A DNA stretch of 64,000 bases from Halobacterium sp. KA-4. Its GTDB lineage: Archaea; Halobacteriota; Halobacteria; Halobacteriales; Halobacteriaceae. Below are positions 51,874 through 61,022 of the stretch, piece after piece. How positions within the stretch are numbered: position 1 is the stretch's first letter; each line of letters begins with the position of its first letter. The DNA lies in assembly GCF_021028995.1 (NCBI RefSeq), contig NZ_JAJJZG010000001.1:62001-126000 (forward strand), given 5' to 3'. A program made the translations under genes and the position numbers. The notes under the pieces are model-generated. The model was not told the origin of the DNA and made no database searches. It saw only the letters and a list, made by a program, of their open reading frames with translations.

Positions 51874-52932
51874 ATGTTCGAGAAGTCGAAGTGGATTCGC
51901 CTCCCGCGGAGCGTCGTGCTCGGCCACGACGTACTCTCGCAGACCCGGGAGGTCGTCGTCGAGACCCACTTGACGGGGCGGCCGCTGGTCGTCACCAGCG
52001 AGACGCCCCGGGAGGTGGCCGCCGACCGCATCGTCGCGCAGTTCGAGGCCGCGGGCGACGACCCCGAAATCGTCGTCGTGGAGGAGGCGACCTTCGAGGC
52101 CGTCGAGGACGTGCTCGACGTCGCGCGCGGGATGGAGGTCGGCTACCTCGTCGGCGTCGGCGGTGGGAAGCCAATCGATATCGCGAAGATGGCGAGCGAC
52201 CACCTCAACGTCGGGTTCGTGAGCGTGCCGACGGCGGCGAGCCACGACGGCATCGTCTCCGGGCGCGGGTCGGTACCGGAGGGCGACACCCGCCACTCGG
52301 TCGCCGCGGCGCCGCCGGTCGCGGTCGTCGCGGACACGGGCGTCATCGCGGACGCGCCGTGGGAGTTGACGACCGCGGGCTGCGCGGACATCATCTCCAA
52401 CTACACCGCGGTGAAGGACTGGCGGCTGGCGAACCGCCTCCAGAACGTGCCGTACAGCGAGTACGCGGGCGCGCTCAGTCAGATGACCGCAGAGATGCTC
52501 GTCGACAGCGCGGACTCCATCAAACCCGAACTGGAGGAGTCCGCGTGGATGGTGATGAAGGCGCTGGTCTCCTCGGGGGTCGCGATGTCCATCGCGGGCT
52601 CCTCGCGGCCCGCGTCGGGGAGCGAGCACCTGTTCAGCCACCAGCTCGACCGCATCGCGCCCGGGAAGGCCCTCCACGGCCACCAGGTGGGCGTCGGCTC
52701 GATTCTCGCGGAGTACCTCCACTCGGGCGAGCAGGGCGAGTGGCGGTCGGTCCGGGACGCGCTGGCGTCCCTCGACGCGCCGACGACCGCGGACGGGCTC
52801 GGCGTCACCGACGAGGAAGTGCTGGAGGCGCTGACGTCCGCCCACGAGATTCGGGACCGCTACACGATTCTGGGGTCGGGCATCAGCGAGGACGCCGCCG
52901 TCGAAGCCGCGACGAGGACGGGCGTCATCTAG
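51874..52932 (+). CDS. egsA: sn-Glycerol-1-phosphate dehydrogenase
   Basis: A 352-residue enzyme of the EgsA/AraM family. VGVGGGKPIDIAKMAS (GGG motif) binds NAD(P), and zinc ligands are visible in PTAASHDGIVSG (Asp), SGSEHLFSHQLD (His) and LHGHQVGVGS (His). It reduces dihydroxyacetone phosphate to sn-glycerol-1-phosphate, the backbone of archaeal ether lipids. The start is the ATG before FEKSKWIRLPR; a TTG two codons upstream is unlikely. Its TAG stop shares CTAG with the convergent membrane gene. Confidence 0.95.
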   Translation: MFEKSKWIRLPRSVVLGHDVLSQTREVVVETHLTGRPLVVTSETPREVAADRIVAQFEAAGDDPEIVVVEEATFEAVEDVLDVARGMEVGYLVGVGGGKPIDIAKMASDHLNVGFVSVPTAASHDGIVSGRGSVPEGDTRHSVAAAPPVAVVADTGVIADAPWELTTAGCADIISNYTAVKDWRLANRLQNVPYSEYAGALSQMTAEMLVDSADSIKPELEESAWMVMKALVSSGVAMSIAGSSRPASGSEHLFSHQLDRIAPGKALHGHQVGVGSILAEYLHSGEQGEWRSVRDALASLDAPTTADGLGVTDEEVLEALTSAHEIRDRYTILGSGISEDAAVEAATRTGVI

Positions 52933-53963
52933 TCGGCGAGTTCGCCGGTCGCCGCGACGTCCAGCGTCCACAGGGAGAGCCCGCCCGCCATCACCTGCAC
53001 GAGCACCATGCTCGACCGGTAGAGCACGAGTGCGGACGCGAGTTCGCCCAGCGAGTGCGGCGTGAGGGTGACGAGCACGCCGCCGAGCGCGACGTCCACT
53101 GGGCCGATGCCGGCGGGCAGCGGGACGGCGCGCGCGAATCCGGAGACCGTCACCGCGACCATCACGACCGCGGGCGACACCACCACGCCGACCGCGAGCA
53201 GGCTGACGAACAGCGGAATTATCCAGCAGAGCCACGCGGCGTGGGCCGCGGCGAGCACGGTCACGAACCGCGAGCGGTCCGCGGTGAGCCGACTCAGCGT
53301 CGCGAAGAACTCGTCGAGACCGCGGCGCACACGTCCGGCGTCGAGGCGCACGTCGTGGCCGGGAACGACGCGCGCCAACACGGGCTCGAACGCGAGTGCG
53401 AGCCGAGTGACGACGGCAGCGACGGCCTCGCGGTAGGCTTCGAGGACGACGCCGGCCGTGGCGATGGCTGCCAGCACCGCACCGAACGCGACGAACAGGC
53501 CGACCGTTCCCGCCGGGTCCTGCCCGGCGGCGACGACGCCGAGTACGCCGACGCCGCCGACGACGGACGACGCGACCATCATCACGAACTCCCAGCCGGT
53601 GACGCCAGCGACGGCCTCGCTGACGGTGACGTCGCCGTGGCGGCTCACCGTGTACGCGACGAACCCGCCGCCGCCGACGTTCCCGGCCGGGAGGAAGTTC
53701 CGGACGATGGCAGCGCCGTAGAACGCCCGCCGCGCGAGCGCGCCGCGCACGCTCCACACCGGGAAGCCGAGCGCGACGCGCGTCCCCTCGCCGCCGGCGA
53801 GCAGCGCGAGCGCGGCCCCCAGCGGCGCGAACGCGTAGATAGCGAGGTTGGCGTCGCGGAGGTTCCGGAGCACGCGGTCCCAGCCGACCCCGGTGACCAG
53901 CAGGGCGGCGATGGCGACGGCGACGACGACCCGGAACGCGACGCGTCGGCGGTCGAAGTCCAC
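52929..53963 (-). CDS. UPF0104/LPG-synthase-like flippase-type membrane protein
   Basis: A 344-residue integral membrane protein starting at GTG, with about eight hydrophobic segments (for example VVVAVAIAALLVTGVGW and VVGGVGVLGVVAAGQ). It matches the lysylphosphatidylglycerol-synthase transmembrane (UPF0104, AglD-type C-terminal) family, whose members move lipid-linked groups across the membrane. PLPAGIGPVDVALGG is the conserved late motif. It neighbours egsA, so a lipid-related role is plausible. The soluble synthase domain of bacterial MprF is absent. Confidence 0.85.
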   Translation of the reverse strand: MDFDRRRVAFRVVVAVAIAALLVTGVGWDRVLRNLRDANLAIYAFAPLGAALALLAGGEGTRVALGFPVWSVRGALARRAFYGAAIVRNFLPAGNVGGGGFVAYTVSRHGDVTVSEAVAGVTGWEFVMMVASSVVGGVGVLGVVAAGQDPAGTVGLFVAFGAVLAAIATAGVVLEAYREAVAAVVTRLALAFEPVLARVVPGHDVRLDAGRVRRGLDEFFATLSRLTADRSRFVTVLAAAHAAWLCWIIPLFVSLLAVGVVVSPAVVMVAVTVSGFARAVPLPAGIGPVDVALGGVLVTLTPHSLGELASALVLYRSSMVLVQVMAGGLSLWTLDVAATGELAD

Positions 53964-54000
53964 GGTGGCACCTCGCGGGGAGTCAGGAAAAACGGTTGGG

Positions 54001-55053
54001 TCACCGGAGCCGGCTGCGGCGCCGGCCGACCGCGGGGTGGAACGAGACCAGGCGCGCGAACCGCGAGTGCTCCGTGGGGACGAGGCCGCGGTCGGCGAGC
54101 GTGGCGAGTGCGCGCTCCATCGCAGCGTCGCCGACGTGGGCGGCGGCGTAGGCGTCCGCGTCGAACTCCGTCCACCGCACCAGCGGACCGACCGCGAGCA
54201 GCAACACGAACGAGAGCACGACTGCCGGCACGAACGCGTCCACGACGCCGTTCGCGACGAGGAAGACGGGTGCGAGCGCGAACCCAGTAGCGAGGAACCG
54301 CGCGACGACGTGGCCGCGGCGGTGGTGGCCGACCTCGTGGGCGATGACGGCGGTCGTGGCGCCGGCGTCCAGCGTGCGGAACAGCGCGTCCGTCACGAAC
54401 ACGTACCGGGAACCGGGCAGCACGCCCGCGGCGACGGCGTTCGCGACCGGGTGGCTGCCAGTCTCGACGACGCGCACGCGGAGACCGTCGGCGCACGCGG
54501 GAACGACGGCGGCTTCGGCGTCGGTCGGCGCTCGCACGGGGCCGAAGCGCGCGGCGAGCGGCGGGAGCGCGACGGCGACGAGTGCAGCGGCACTGACGAC
54601 GGCGACGAGGCTCGTGGTCCCGCTCGGAGCGGCCAGCCACACGCCGACGACGAACAGCGCGGGCGCGACGAGCACGGCCGCGAGTCCGAGAAACCGCCGG
54701 ACGGTCGCCGCGTAGTCGGTCGCGTCCCCGGTGACGCTCGCCCACGCGGGCCGCGTGCCGAGGTGGACGGCGAGCGCCGGGACGACGCCACCGACGAGTA
54801 CGGTCACGGCGAGCGCGCCGAACGCGCCGACGGCGTCGGGCACGGGGAGCGCGGCCGCGAACGCGTCGTCGAGCGGTGAATCAGTGACCGTGAATAGGCC
54901 GAAGAGTGCGGCACCCGCTTGCAGGAGACGGTTCGCGCGCCGCAGTCGCGACGCGGCCGTCACGCGGTCCGCCGCACGGACGGCAGCGACGCCGGCGAGT
55001 CGGCTCGCTGCGTACGCGACGACGGGGAGGGCGAGGACCACGGCAGCGTGCAT
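54001..55053 (-). CDS. M48 family membrane zinc metalloprotease
   Basis: A 350-residue protein with about seven hydrophobic segments and the zinc motif IAHEVGHHRRGH (HExxH) in the second half. The third ligand is likely the Glu in WTEFDADAYAA, a typical M48 ExxxD. It resembles HtpX/Ste24-like proteases for quality control of membrane proteins. The start is the ATG before HAAVVLALPVV; the upstream in-frame stretch is not membrane-like. It follows the flippase-type gene on the same strand with a 37-base gap. Confidence 0.88.
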   Translation of the reverse strand: MHAAVVLALPVVAYAASRLAGVAAVRAADRVTAASRLRRANRLLQAGAALFGLFTVTDSPLDDAFAAALPVPDAVGAFGALAVTVLVGGVVPALAVHLGTRPAWASVTGDATDYAATVRRFLGLAAVLVAPALFVVGVWLAAPSGTTSLVAVVSAAALVAVALPPLAARFGPVRAPTDAEAAVVPACADGLRVRVVETGSHPVANAVAAGVLPGSRYVFVTDALFRTLDAGATTAVIAHEVGHHRRGHVVARFLATGFALAPVFLVANGVVDAFVPAVVLSFVLLLAVGPLVRWTEFDADAYAAAHVGDAAMERALATLADRGLVPTEHSRFARLVSFHPAVGRRRSRLR

Positions 55054-55213
55054 CACGTGGCGGTAACTCGGGCTCCCACTAACAGTTGTCGCGGACTGGA
55101 GAGGGAGTCTGCAAGGACCGCAGTGAGCCGAGGAGAGAGCACGACCAGAAAGCCCCCGTTCGATCCCACCCGCTACCGGGTGCGGCACCGAATACCGGGC
55201 GCTCAACGTGGGC

Positions 55214-55393
55214 TCACTCTCGCTGAATGTACGCGTACACGATGGCGAACGCGAGCCCGCCGGCGACCCCGCGGACGACCGCGCCGGCGACGTCGCCGTC
55301 GAGGACGAGCAGTTCGGCTGCCACGAACATCGCCACCCACAGCGCGACGACGAGCGCGCCGAACAGCCACGGGTTCGTCAGGTCGACTTCCAT
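55214..55393 (-). CDS. 59-residue membrane protein
   Basis: A short gene, MEVDLTNPWLFGALVVALWV at the start and ending AYIQRE, with two hydrophobic helices (about residues 9-30 and 36-55) separated by an acidic turn (LDGDVAG). Codon bias is typical of the region, and the stop is TGA. It lies between an S9 peptidase gene (upstream on the same strand, 30 bases) and the M48 protease. A haloarchaeal small membrane protein of unknown role. Confidence 0.65.
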   Translation of the reverse strand: MEVDLTNPWLFGALVVALWVAMFVAAELLVLDGDVAGAVVRGVAGGLAFAIVYAYIQRE

Positions 55394-55423
55394 GGCGGAC
55401 GGTGGCGCCCGCGCCGTAAGTAG

Positions 55424-57217
55424 TTAGACGTGTTCGTCGAGGAAGTCCACGACCGCGCGGTAGGCGGTGAGCTTGTTCTCCAGTTTGGTGAAGCCGTGGC
55501 CCTCGTCCTCGAAAATCAGTTGCTCCGTGGGGACGTGCTCGCTGGCCTGTTCGACGATTTGCTCGGCTTCTTCGACGGGGACGCGGGGGTCGTTGGCGCC
55601 GTGGAGCACGAGCAGCGGCGCGCGGATGCGGTCGGCGTTGTTGACGGGACTGATGGCTTCGAGGAACTCGCGGTCCTCGGCGAGGCTGCCGTACTCGGCC
55701 TCGCGGTGTTCGCGCCGCCAGTCGCCCGTGTTTTCGAGGAACGTCACGAAATTCGCGATGCCGACGACGTCGACGCCCGCCGCCCACAACTCGGGGTACT
55801 CGGTGAGCGACGCAAGCACCATGAACCCGCCGTAGGAGCCGCCGTAGGCGACGACGCGGTCCTCGTCGACGTCGTCGCGGCCGGCGAGCCACTCGACGCC
55901 CGCCTTGCCGTCCTTCACGGAGTCCATCCGATTGCGGACGTTGTCGAGGTTCATGTACTCGGTGCCGTACCCGGAGGAACCGCGGACGTTCGGCTCGAAG
56001 ACGGCGTAGCCGTTGTCCACGAAGTACTGGCGCAGCGACGAGAAGAACGGCCGGCGCTGTGCTTCGGGGCCGCCGTGGAAGTCCACGACGACGGGGTGGG
56101 GACCGTCGCCTTCGGGGAGCGTGAGGAACGCCGGAATTTCCAGGCCGTCGAAGCTCTCGTAGTGGATTAGTTCGGGCTCGCGGAACGTCTCCTTCGGGAT
56201 GCCCGCGGTGGCGGCGTCGGTCCAGCGGCGGCTGTCGCCGCTGGCGACGTCCACGACGTAGACGTTCCCGTTCTCCGTCGGCGAGGAGGCCGACACGGCG
56301 ACGCACTCGGCGTCGTTGTCGAAGCTCAGCCCGAACACCACGCCGTCGATGATGTCGGGTTCGGGGTGCTCGTCGAGGCTGGACCCCTCAGCATCCGCGA
56401 GCGTGAGTTCGCTGTAGCCGTCGACGTTCTGGACGTACGCCAGCCGCCCGGAGTCGTGGTCGACGGCGACGGACTCCAGCGGCCAGTCGCCGCCGCTGGC
56501 GACCTCCTCGACGTCGCCGGTCTCGGGGTCGAGCAGGCCGAGGTGGTGGGTGTCCGCGCCGTAGTTCGTGCAGACGTAGATGCCGTCGCCGTCCGGCGTC
56601 CACGAGACCGAGGAGAACTGCACGTCCTCGTCGAAGGGCGTCGCGTGCGTGACCTCGCCGGAGGCGACGTCGACCACGTAGAGGTCGGCGTCGAAGTTCG
56701 AGTGACTCTCGTGGAGCAACAGCCGGTCGTCGCTGGGGCTCCAGCCCGCCGCCGCGAGCATGTCGTAGTCCTCGCCTTCCACGAGCAGGTCGGCGTCCGC
56801 GCCCGTCTCGTCGCGGCCCTGCACGTAGACGTCGAACACACCCTGGTCGCGGCGGTTCGCGGCGTACGCGACGCGGTCACCGTCGTGGCTCCAGCCGCCG
56901 AATTGGTGTTTCGCGTCCGGGTCGTCGGTGAGTGCGACGTCCTCGCTGCCGTCCGCGGCGAGCCGGTGGAGCTGCCAGAACTCGTCGCCGCCGGCGTCCT
57001 TCGCGTAGACGAGTTCGTCGCGGGTCGGCGAGAACGACGCGTACGCCACGCGCTCGTCGTGGAACGTCAACTGCGAGGGCCACGCCTCGGGGGCGTCCAC
57101 GCGCCACACCTGATTCGACCCCGTGACGTCCAGCGTGAACGCGAGTTCGCCCGCGGGCCCGAACGTCGGCCCGCCCGCGCTCCGGATGTTCAGGTACCGC
57201 TCGATGTCGTAGGCCAT
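55424..57217 (-). CDS. S9-family prolyl oligopeptidase-like serine peptidase
   Basis: A 597-residue protein. Residues 1-330 are a WD40/PD40-type beta propeller (TDDPDAKHQFGGWSHDGDRV and similar repeats). The alpha/beta hydrolase domain starts near YESFDGLEIPAFLTLPEG. The catalytic Ser is in YGGSYGGFMVLAS (about residue 459), Asp is in LLVLHGANDPRVPVE and His is in FEDEGHGFTKLEN. It hydrolyses short peptides, possibly as an acylaminoacyl peptidase, in the cytoplasm since no signal is visible. It is divergent from a glycosyltransferase gene. Confidence 0.92.
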   Translation of the reverse strand: MAYDIERYLNIRSAGGPTFGPAGELAFTLDVTGSNQVWRVDAPEAWPSQLTFHDERVAYASFSPTRDELVYAKDAGGDEFWQLHRLAADGSEDVALTDDPDAKHQFGGWSHDGDRVAYAANRRDQGVFDVYVQGRDETGADADLLVEGEDYDMLAAAGWSPSDDRLLLHESHSNFDADLYVVDVASGEVTHATPFDEDVQFSSVSWTPDGDGIYVCTNYGADTHHLGLLDPETGDVEEVASGGDWPLESVAVDHDSGRLAYVQNVDGYSELTLADAEGSSLDEHPEPDIIDGVVFGLSFDNDAECVAVSASSPTENGNVYVVDVASGDSRRWTDAATAGIPKETFREPELIHYESFDGLEIPAFLTLPEGDGPHPVVVDFHGGPEAQRRPFFSSLRQYFVDNGYAVFEPNVRGSSGYGTEYMNLDNVRNRMDSVKDGKAGVEWLAGRDDVDEDRVVAYGGSYGGFMVLASLTEYPELWAAGVDVVGIANFVTFLENTGDWRREHREAEYGSLAEDREFLEAISPVNNADRIRAPLLVLHGANDPRVPVEEAEQIVEQASEHVPTEQLIFEDEGHGFTKLENKLTAYRAVVDFLDEHV

Positions 57218-57316
57218 GCCGGAACCACCCCCGCAGCGCCGATAGCGCTTCTGGTCGCGGAACCAGGAGCCACGAGAACAGAACCGTTTTTACCGGCGTA
57301 CTGCGTCCCGGCGAGT

Positions 57317-58384
57317 ATGCGCGTGGCGTTCGTCTCGGAGACGACCGCCCACCACGTCGACGCCGACGACGTCGACCGCCTGCGCCTGCTGGGGGACTTG
57401 CTCGCAGCGCGCGGCCACGACGTCCACGTCTGCTGTGCGCAGTGGTGGGAGGGACAACCGGACACGTTCGAGCACGAGGACCTGACGTACCACGCCGTCA
57501 CTGCCGAGCGCGGCCAGCGCTGGTTCTCGCCGAAGGTCGCCGCCGCCCTCCGGAACCTCGACCCGGACGTCGTCCACGGGACGAGTCGGACGCCCGGCCA
57601 CGTCTACGGCGCTCGCTGGGGCGCGCTCCTCGCGGGCGCACCGCTGATTCTGGACTGGTACGACCCACACGACACAACCGAGGGCCTGCGCGGTCGCGCG
57701 TACCGCTACGCCGCGCGGAAGCCCAGCGCCGTCGTCACGCCGTCCCGCACCGTGAAGACGAGCGCCCGGGAGTGCGGCGCGAACGGCGACGAGGTCCGCG
57801 TTGTCCCCACCGGCATCGACATGAAGGGGATTCGAACCGTCGAACCCGCCGACGCCGGCGACATCGTGTTCAGCCGCCGCCTCGACGAGGACGCCAACCT
57901 CGAATCCCTGTTCCTGGCGCTGGCGGAGTTCCGCGAGTACGGCTGGAACTGCACTGTCGTGGGCGACGGCCCGGCTCGTGAGGGCTACGAGCGCCAGGCG
58001 CGGGACCTCCGCATCGACGACCGCGTGGAGTTCGTCGGCGAGAAGAGCGTCGAGGAGCGCGTCCGCCTGTTCAAGGACGCTCACGTCTACGTCCACACCG
58101 CCGAACGCACCTCCTTCGGCCTCGATCTGTTGCGCGCGCTCGCTTGCGGCTGCGTCGGCATCGTCGAGTACCACGCCGAGTCCAGCGCCCACGAACTCGT
58201 CGAGACGTACGACCGGGGGTTCCGCGCGACCAACGACGAGGAGATTACGGAGTGCCTGGTCGCGGCCGGCAACCTCGAACGCATGGCCGTCGACGAGACG
58301 TTCGCCGACTACGACCACGAGCACTTCCTCGAAGCGTACCTCGACGTCTACCGCGAAGCGCAAGAACAGGCCGGCCTGCTCTGA
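57317..58384 (+). CDS. GT4-type glycosyltransferase
   Basis: A 355-residue GT-B enzyme. The N-terminal half begins MRVAFVSETTAHHVDADDVD and holds the acceptor side. The C-terminal half has VVPTGIDMKGI, VVGDGPAREGYERQ, VEFVGEKSVEE, and the E-x7-E-type motif in TSFGLDLLRALACG. It transfers a sugar from a nucleotide donor to an unknown acceptor, perhaps a lipid or S-layer glycan. Its stop abuts that of folCP on the other strand. Confidence 0.88.
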   Translation: MRVAFVSETTAHHVDADDVDRLRLLGDLLAARGHDVHVCCAQWWEGQPDTFEHEDLTYHAVTAERGQRWFSPKVAAALRNLDPDVVHGTSRTPGHVYGARWGALLAGAPLILDWYDPHDTTEGLRGRAYRYAARKPSAVVTPSRTVKTSARECGANGDEVRVVPTGIDMKGIRTVEPADAGDIVFSRRLDEDANLESLFLALAEFREYGWNCTVVGDGPAREGYERQARDLRIDDRVEFVGEKSVEERVRLFKDAHVYVHTAERTSFGLDLLRALACGCVGIVEYHAESSAHELVETYDRGFRATNDEEITECLVAAGNLERMAVDETFADYDHEHFLEAYLDVYREAQEQAGLL

Positions 58385-60814
58385 TTACTCGTCGTCCGTG
58401 CCGCGTCGCGTCCGCTCGGCGACCCGGACTGCCGCAACGTTCTCCTCGACGTCGTGGACGCGCACGATGTCCGCGCCGCGTTCGGCCGCCAGCGCCGTGC
58501 CCGCGACCGTCGCGTAGCCGCCCTCTTCGGGGTAGCGGTCGACCGCACCGAACATCGACTTGTGGCTGTGGCCAATCAGCACAGGGCAGCCAAGCGCGTG
58601 GAATTCGTCGGTGCGGTCCAGCACTTCGAAGTTCTCCGCCGTCGACTTCCCGAAGCCGAGGCCGGGGTCGACGACGATTTTCTCCCGCGGGAGGCCGGCC
58701 TTCTCCGCGAGCAGCACGCGCTCGGTGAGTTCGTCGACGACGTCGTCGACGACGTCGTCGTAGTGGACCTCGTCGCCGGGTTCGACGGGCGCGTTGATGG
58801 AGTGCATCACCACGAGCGGCGCGTCGTACTCGGCGGCGACGAACCGCATCTCGGGGTCCTCTAAGCCGGTCACGTCGTTCAGGATGTCCGCGCCCGCTTC
58901 GAGGGCCTGCCGGCCGACTTCGGCCTTGCGCGTGTCCACGGAAATCATGGCGTCGAGGTCACTGATGCGCTCGACGACGGGGACGACGCGGTCCAGTTCT
59001 TCTTCGAGCGGGACGGGGTCGGCGCCCGGCCGCGTGGACTCGCCGCCCACGTCGATGACGTCCGCGCCCGCGTCGACCATCGCCTCGGCGCGCGCGACGG
59101 CGTCCTCGACGGCCTCGTACTCGCCGCCGTCGTGGAAGCTGTCCGGCGTCACGTTCAGGATGCCCATGACAGCGGTGCCGTCCTCCCAGGGGTAGCCGTG
59201 GGTCGCGGGCTCGGTCTGGATGCCCAGCGTCTCCCGGACTTCGTCGGCGTACACGGAGAGGCCGTAGGGCTGGCCGTCGAGTTTCTCGGCGAGGCGCTTG
59301 AACTGCGCGAGCGTCCCCATCAGCACGGCGTCGAGGTAGCCCCGCGGCTGGGCGTTCAGCCCCGAGAGCGAGCACTCGCCGCCGAGACTCAGCATCTCCT
59401 CCTTGAGGTACTGGGCCTGGCGCTTCTGGACGCGGGTCTCCACGACGCGGTGGACGCCCTTCGCGCGCATCCGCCAGACGCCCGGCGGCGTGACGTGCGC
59501 GCCCTCCAGCACGTCCCGCGAGTCGTCGAGACTGTCCACGTCCTTCTGGACGTTCGTGCGCGTCCAGCGCTTGCGGGCCTCGGCGACCGCGAACAGCGAC
59601 CCCGTGACGAGCACGAGGTCGTCCTCGCCCGCGGCGTCGAGCGCGTCGTCGAGCGCCGCCTCGACCGAGCGCGTGACTGTCACGTCCGCGCCTGCCTCGT
59701 CGAAGACGGTCGCGAGCACGTCCGCGTCTTCGGCGCGCTCGGAGTCGGGCTCGCACGCCCACACGCGGTCGGGCGTCGGCAGCGCGTCGGCCATCCCGCG
59801 GTGGTCCTTGTCGTGCATCGCGCCGAACACGCAGTGAAGGTTCTCGTAGTCGAACTCCGCGAGCGTCCCGGCGAGCGCCTCGCAGGCCGCCGGATTGTGC
59901 GCGCCGTCGAGCACGGTCACCGGGGCCGCGCTCATCACCTCGAAGCGCCCCGGCCAGTACGCCTTCCGCAGGCCGCGTTCGAGGGTGTCCTCGTCCACGT
60001 CCGCGACCTGTCGCGCGAGCGTCGCGGCGACGCCCGCGTTCGCTGCTTGGAACGAGCCGAGCAGCGGGATTTGGGCGTCCACCGACCAGCCATCTCCCGA
60101 CAGCGAGACCGCCGCCTCCGTGTGGTTCGTGCGGCCTTCGTAGGTCGCGCGCACGTCGCCGTCGTCGCCGACGGTTACCACGTCGCCCGCGTGGTCGCGG
60201 ACTGCGGCGAGGGCGTCGCCGGTCGTCGCCGTGACAAGCGGGTTCGGTTCGGGCGCGACGTGGGCCTTGTCGCGGGCGATTTCCTCGACGGTGTCTCCGA
60301 GCACACTCGTGTGTTCGAGGCTCACCGACGTCACCGCGCTCGCCACCGGGTCGACGACGCTGGTCGCGTCGAAGCGCCCGCCGATGCCGACTTCGAGGAC
60401 GGCGACGTCGACGTCCTCGCGGCCGAACTGCCACAGCGCCATCGCGGTCACTACCTCGAAGAACGTCGGCGCGTTCCCGTTCGCGGCGCGCTCGTTCACG
60501 CGCGGCCGAATCGCCTCGACGAACTCCGTCAGCGCCGCCTCGGACATGCGGCGGCCGTCGACGGTGACGCGCTCGCGCACGTCGTCGAGGTGCGGGGACG
60601 TGTAGAGGCCGACGCCGAGGCCGGCCTCCCGGAGCACGGATTCGAGCAGCCGCGCCGTCGACCCCTTCCCGTTCGACCCCGCGACCTGCACGTACTGCGG
60701 GCCCTCGTGGGGGTCGTCGAGCGCGGCCAGCAGGTCCGCCGTCGAGTCCGTCCCGGGCTTGGGCCGGTAGCGGCGGAGGTCCAGCAGGAAGTTCGCCGCC
60801 TCGTCGTATCGCAT
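58385..60814 (-). CDS. folCP: Bifunctional folylpolyglutamate/dihydrofolate synthase - dihydropteroate synthase
   Basis: An 809-residue fusion. The FolC part (1 to about 430) has the P-loop AGSNGKGSTARLLES (46-53) and DGAHNPAACEALAG. A middle segment of about 100 residues (LKEEMLSLGGECSLSGLNAQ) resembles haloarchaeal linkers. FolP (about 545-809) starts with MGILNVTPDSFHDGG and has DVGGESTRPGADP and DPGLGFGKSTAENF. It makes dihydropteroate and adds glutamate. A 12-bp repeat encodes VVDDVVDE inside the FolP part. Described in Haloferax as a fused folate enzyme. Confidence 0.94.
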   Translation of the reverse strand: MRYDEAANFLLDLRRYRPKPGTDSTADLLAALDDPHEGPQYVQVAGSNGKGSTARLLESVLREAGLGVGLYTSPHLDDVRERVTVDGRRMSEAALTEFVEAIRPRVNERAANGNAPTFFEVVTAMALWQFGREDVDVAVLEVGIGGRFDATSVVDPVASAVTSVSLEHTSVLGDTVEEIARDKAHVAPEPNPLVTATTGDALAAVRDHAGDVVTVGDDGDVRATYEGRTNHTEAAVSLSGDGWSVDAQIPLLGSFQAANAGVAATLARQVADVDEDTLERGLRKAYWPGRFEVMSAAPVTVLDGAHNPAACEALAGTLAEFDYENLHCVFGAMHDKDHRGMADALPTPDRVWACEPDSERAEDADVLATVFDEAGADVTVTRSVEAALDDALDAAGEDDLVLVTGSLFAVAEARKRWTRTNVQKDVDSLDDSRDVLEGAHVTPPGVWRMRAKGVHRVVETRVQKRQAQYLKEEMLSLGGECSLSGLNAQPRGYLDAVLMGTLAQFKRLAEKLDGQPYGLSVYADEVRETLGIQTEPATHGYPWEDGTAVMGILNVTPDSFHDGGEYEAVEDAVARAEAMVDAGADVIDVGGESTRPGADPVPLEEELDRVVPVVERISDLDAMISVDTRKAEVGRQALEAGADILNDVTGLEDPEMRFVAAEYDAPLVVMHSINAPVEPGDEVHYDDVVDDVVDELTERVLLAEKAGLPREKIVVDPGLGFGKSTAENFEVLDRTDEFHALGCPVLIGHSHKSMFGAVDRYPEEGGYATVAGTALAAERGADIVRVHDVEENVAAVRVAERTRRGTDDE
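58731..58760 (-). repeat. Tandem 12-bp repeat inside folCP
   Basis: GTCGTCGACGAC is repeated about two and a half times, encoding alternating Asp and Val residues (DDVVDDVVDE) of the FolP domain. Such runs can slip in replication. Confidence 0.6.
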
Positions 60815-61022
60815 ACCCGTTTCGAGCGCGGCGGCCCGCTTTAGGCTGTCGGACCCGGGACTGGGGCGTCTCTCAAAGAGCCGTTTGACTCTCCAGAAAG
60901 GACTTGATACCGGCGGGCGACGACGCAACCGGAGCGTCACCGGCCCCCAATCCCCACCCCAACTGCCCCCTTCACCTGTGTCAGTCCGCTGGCGCTCCAC
61001 TCTCCTCCGAAAACGAGGCTAC
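60815..61022. other. Gap between purNH and folCP
   Basis: No gene is supported. A minus-strand box GCCTAAAGCG about 25 bases before folCP is its promoter candidate. The rest is GC-rich with CTCTCAAAGAG (a 4-bp-arm palindrome) near 60871-60881. Confidence 0.35.

Noticed and set aside
51891-54290. 799-codon plus-strand frame over egsA and the membrane genes
   Set aside because: It is an Arg-rich off-frame translation of egsA and antisense to the flippase-like gene.
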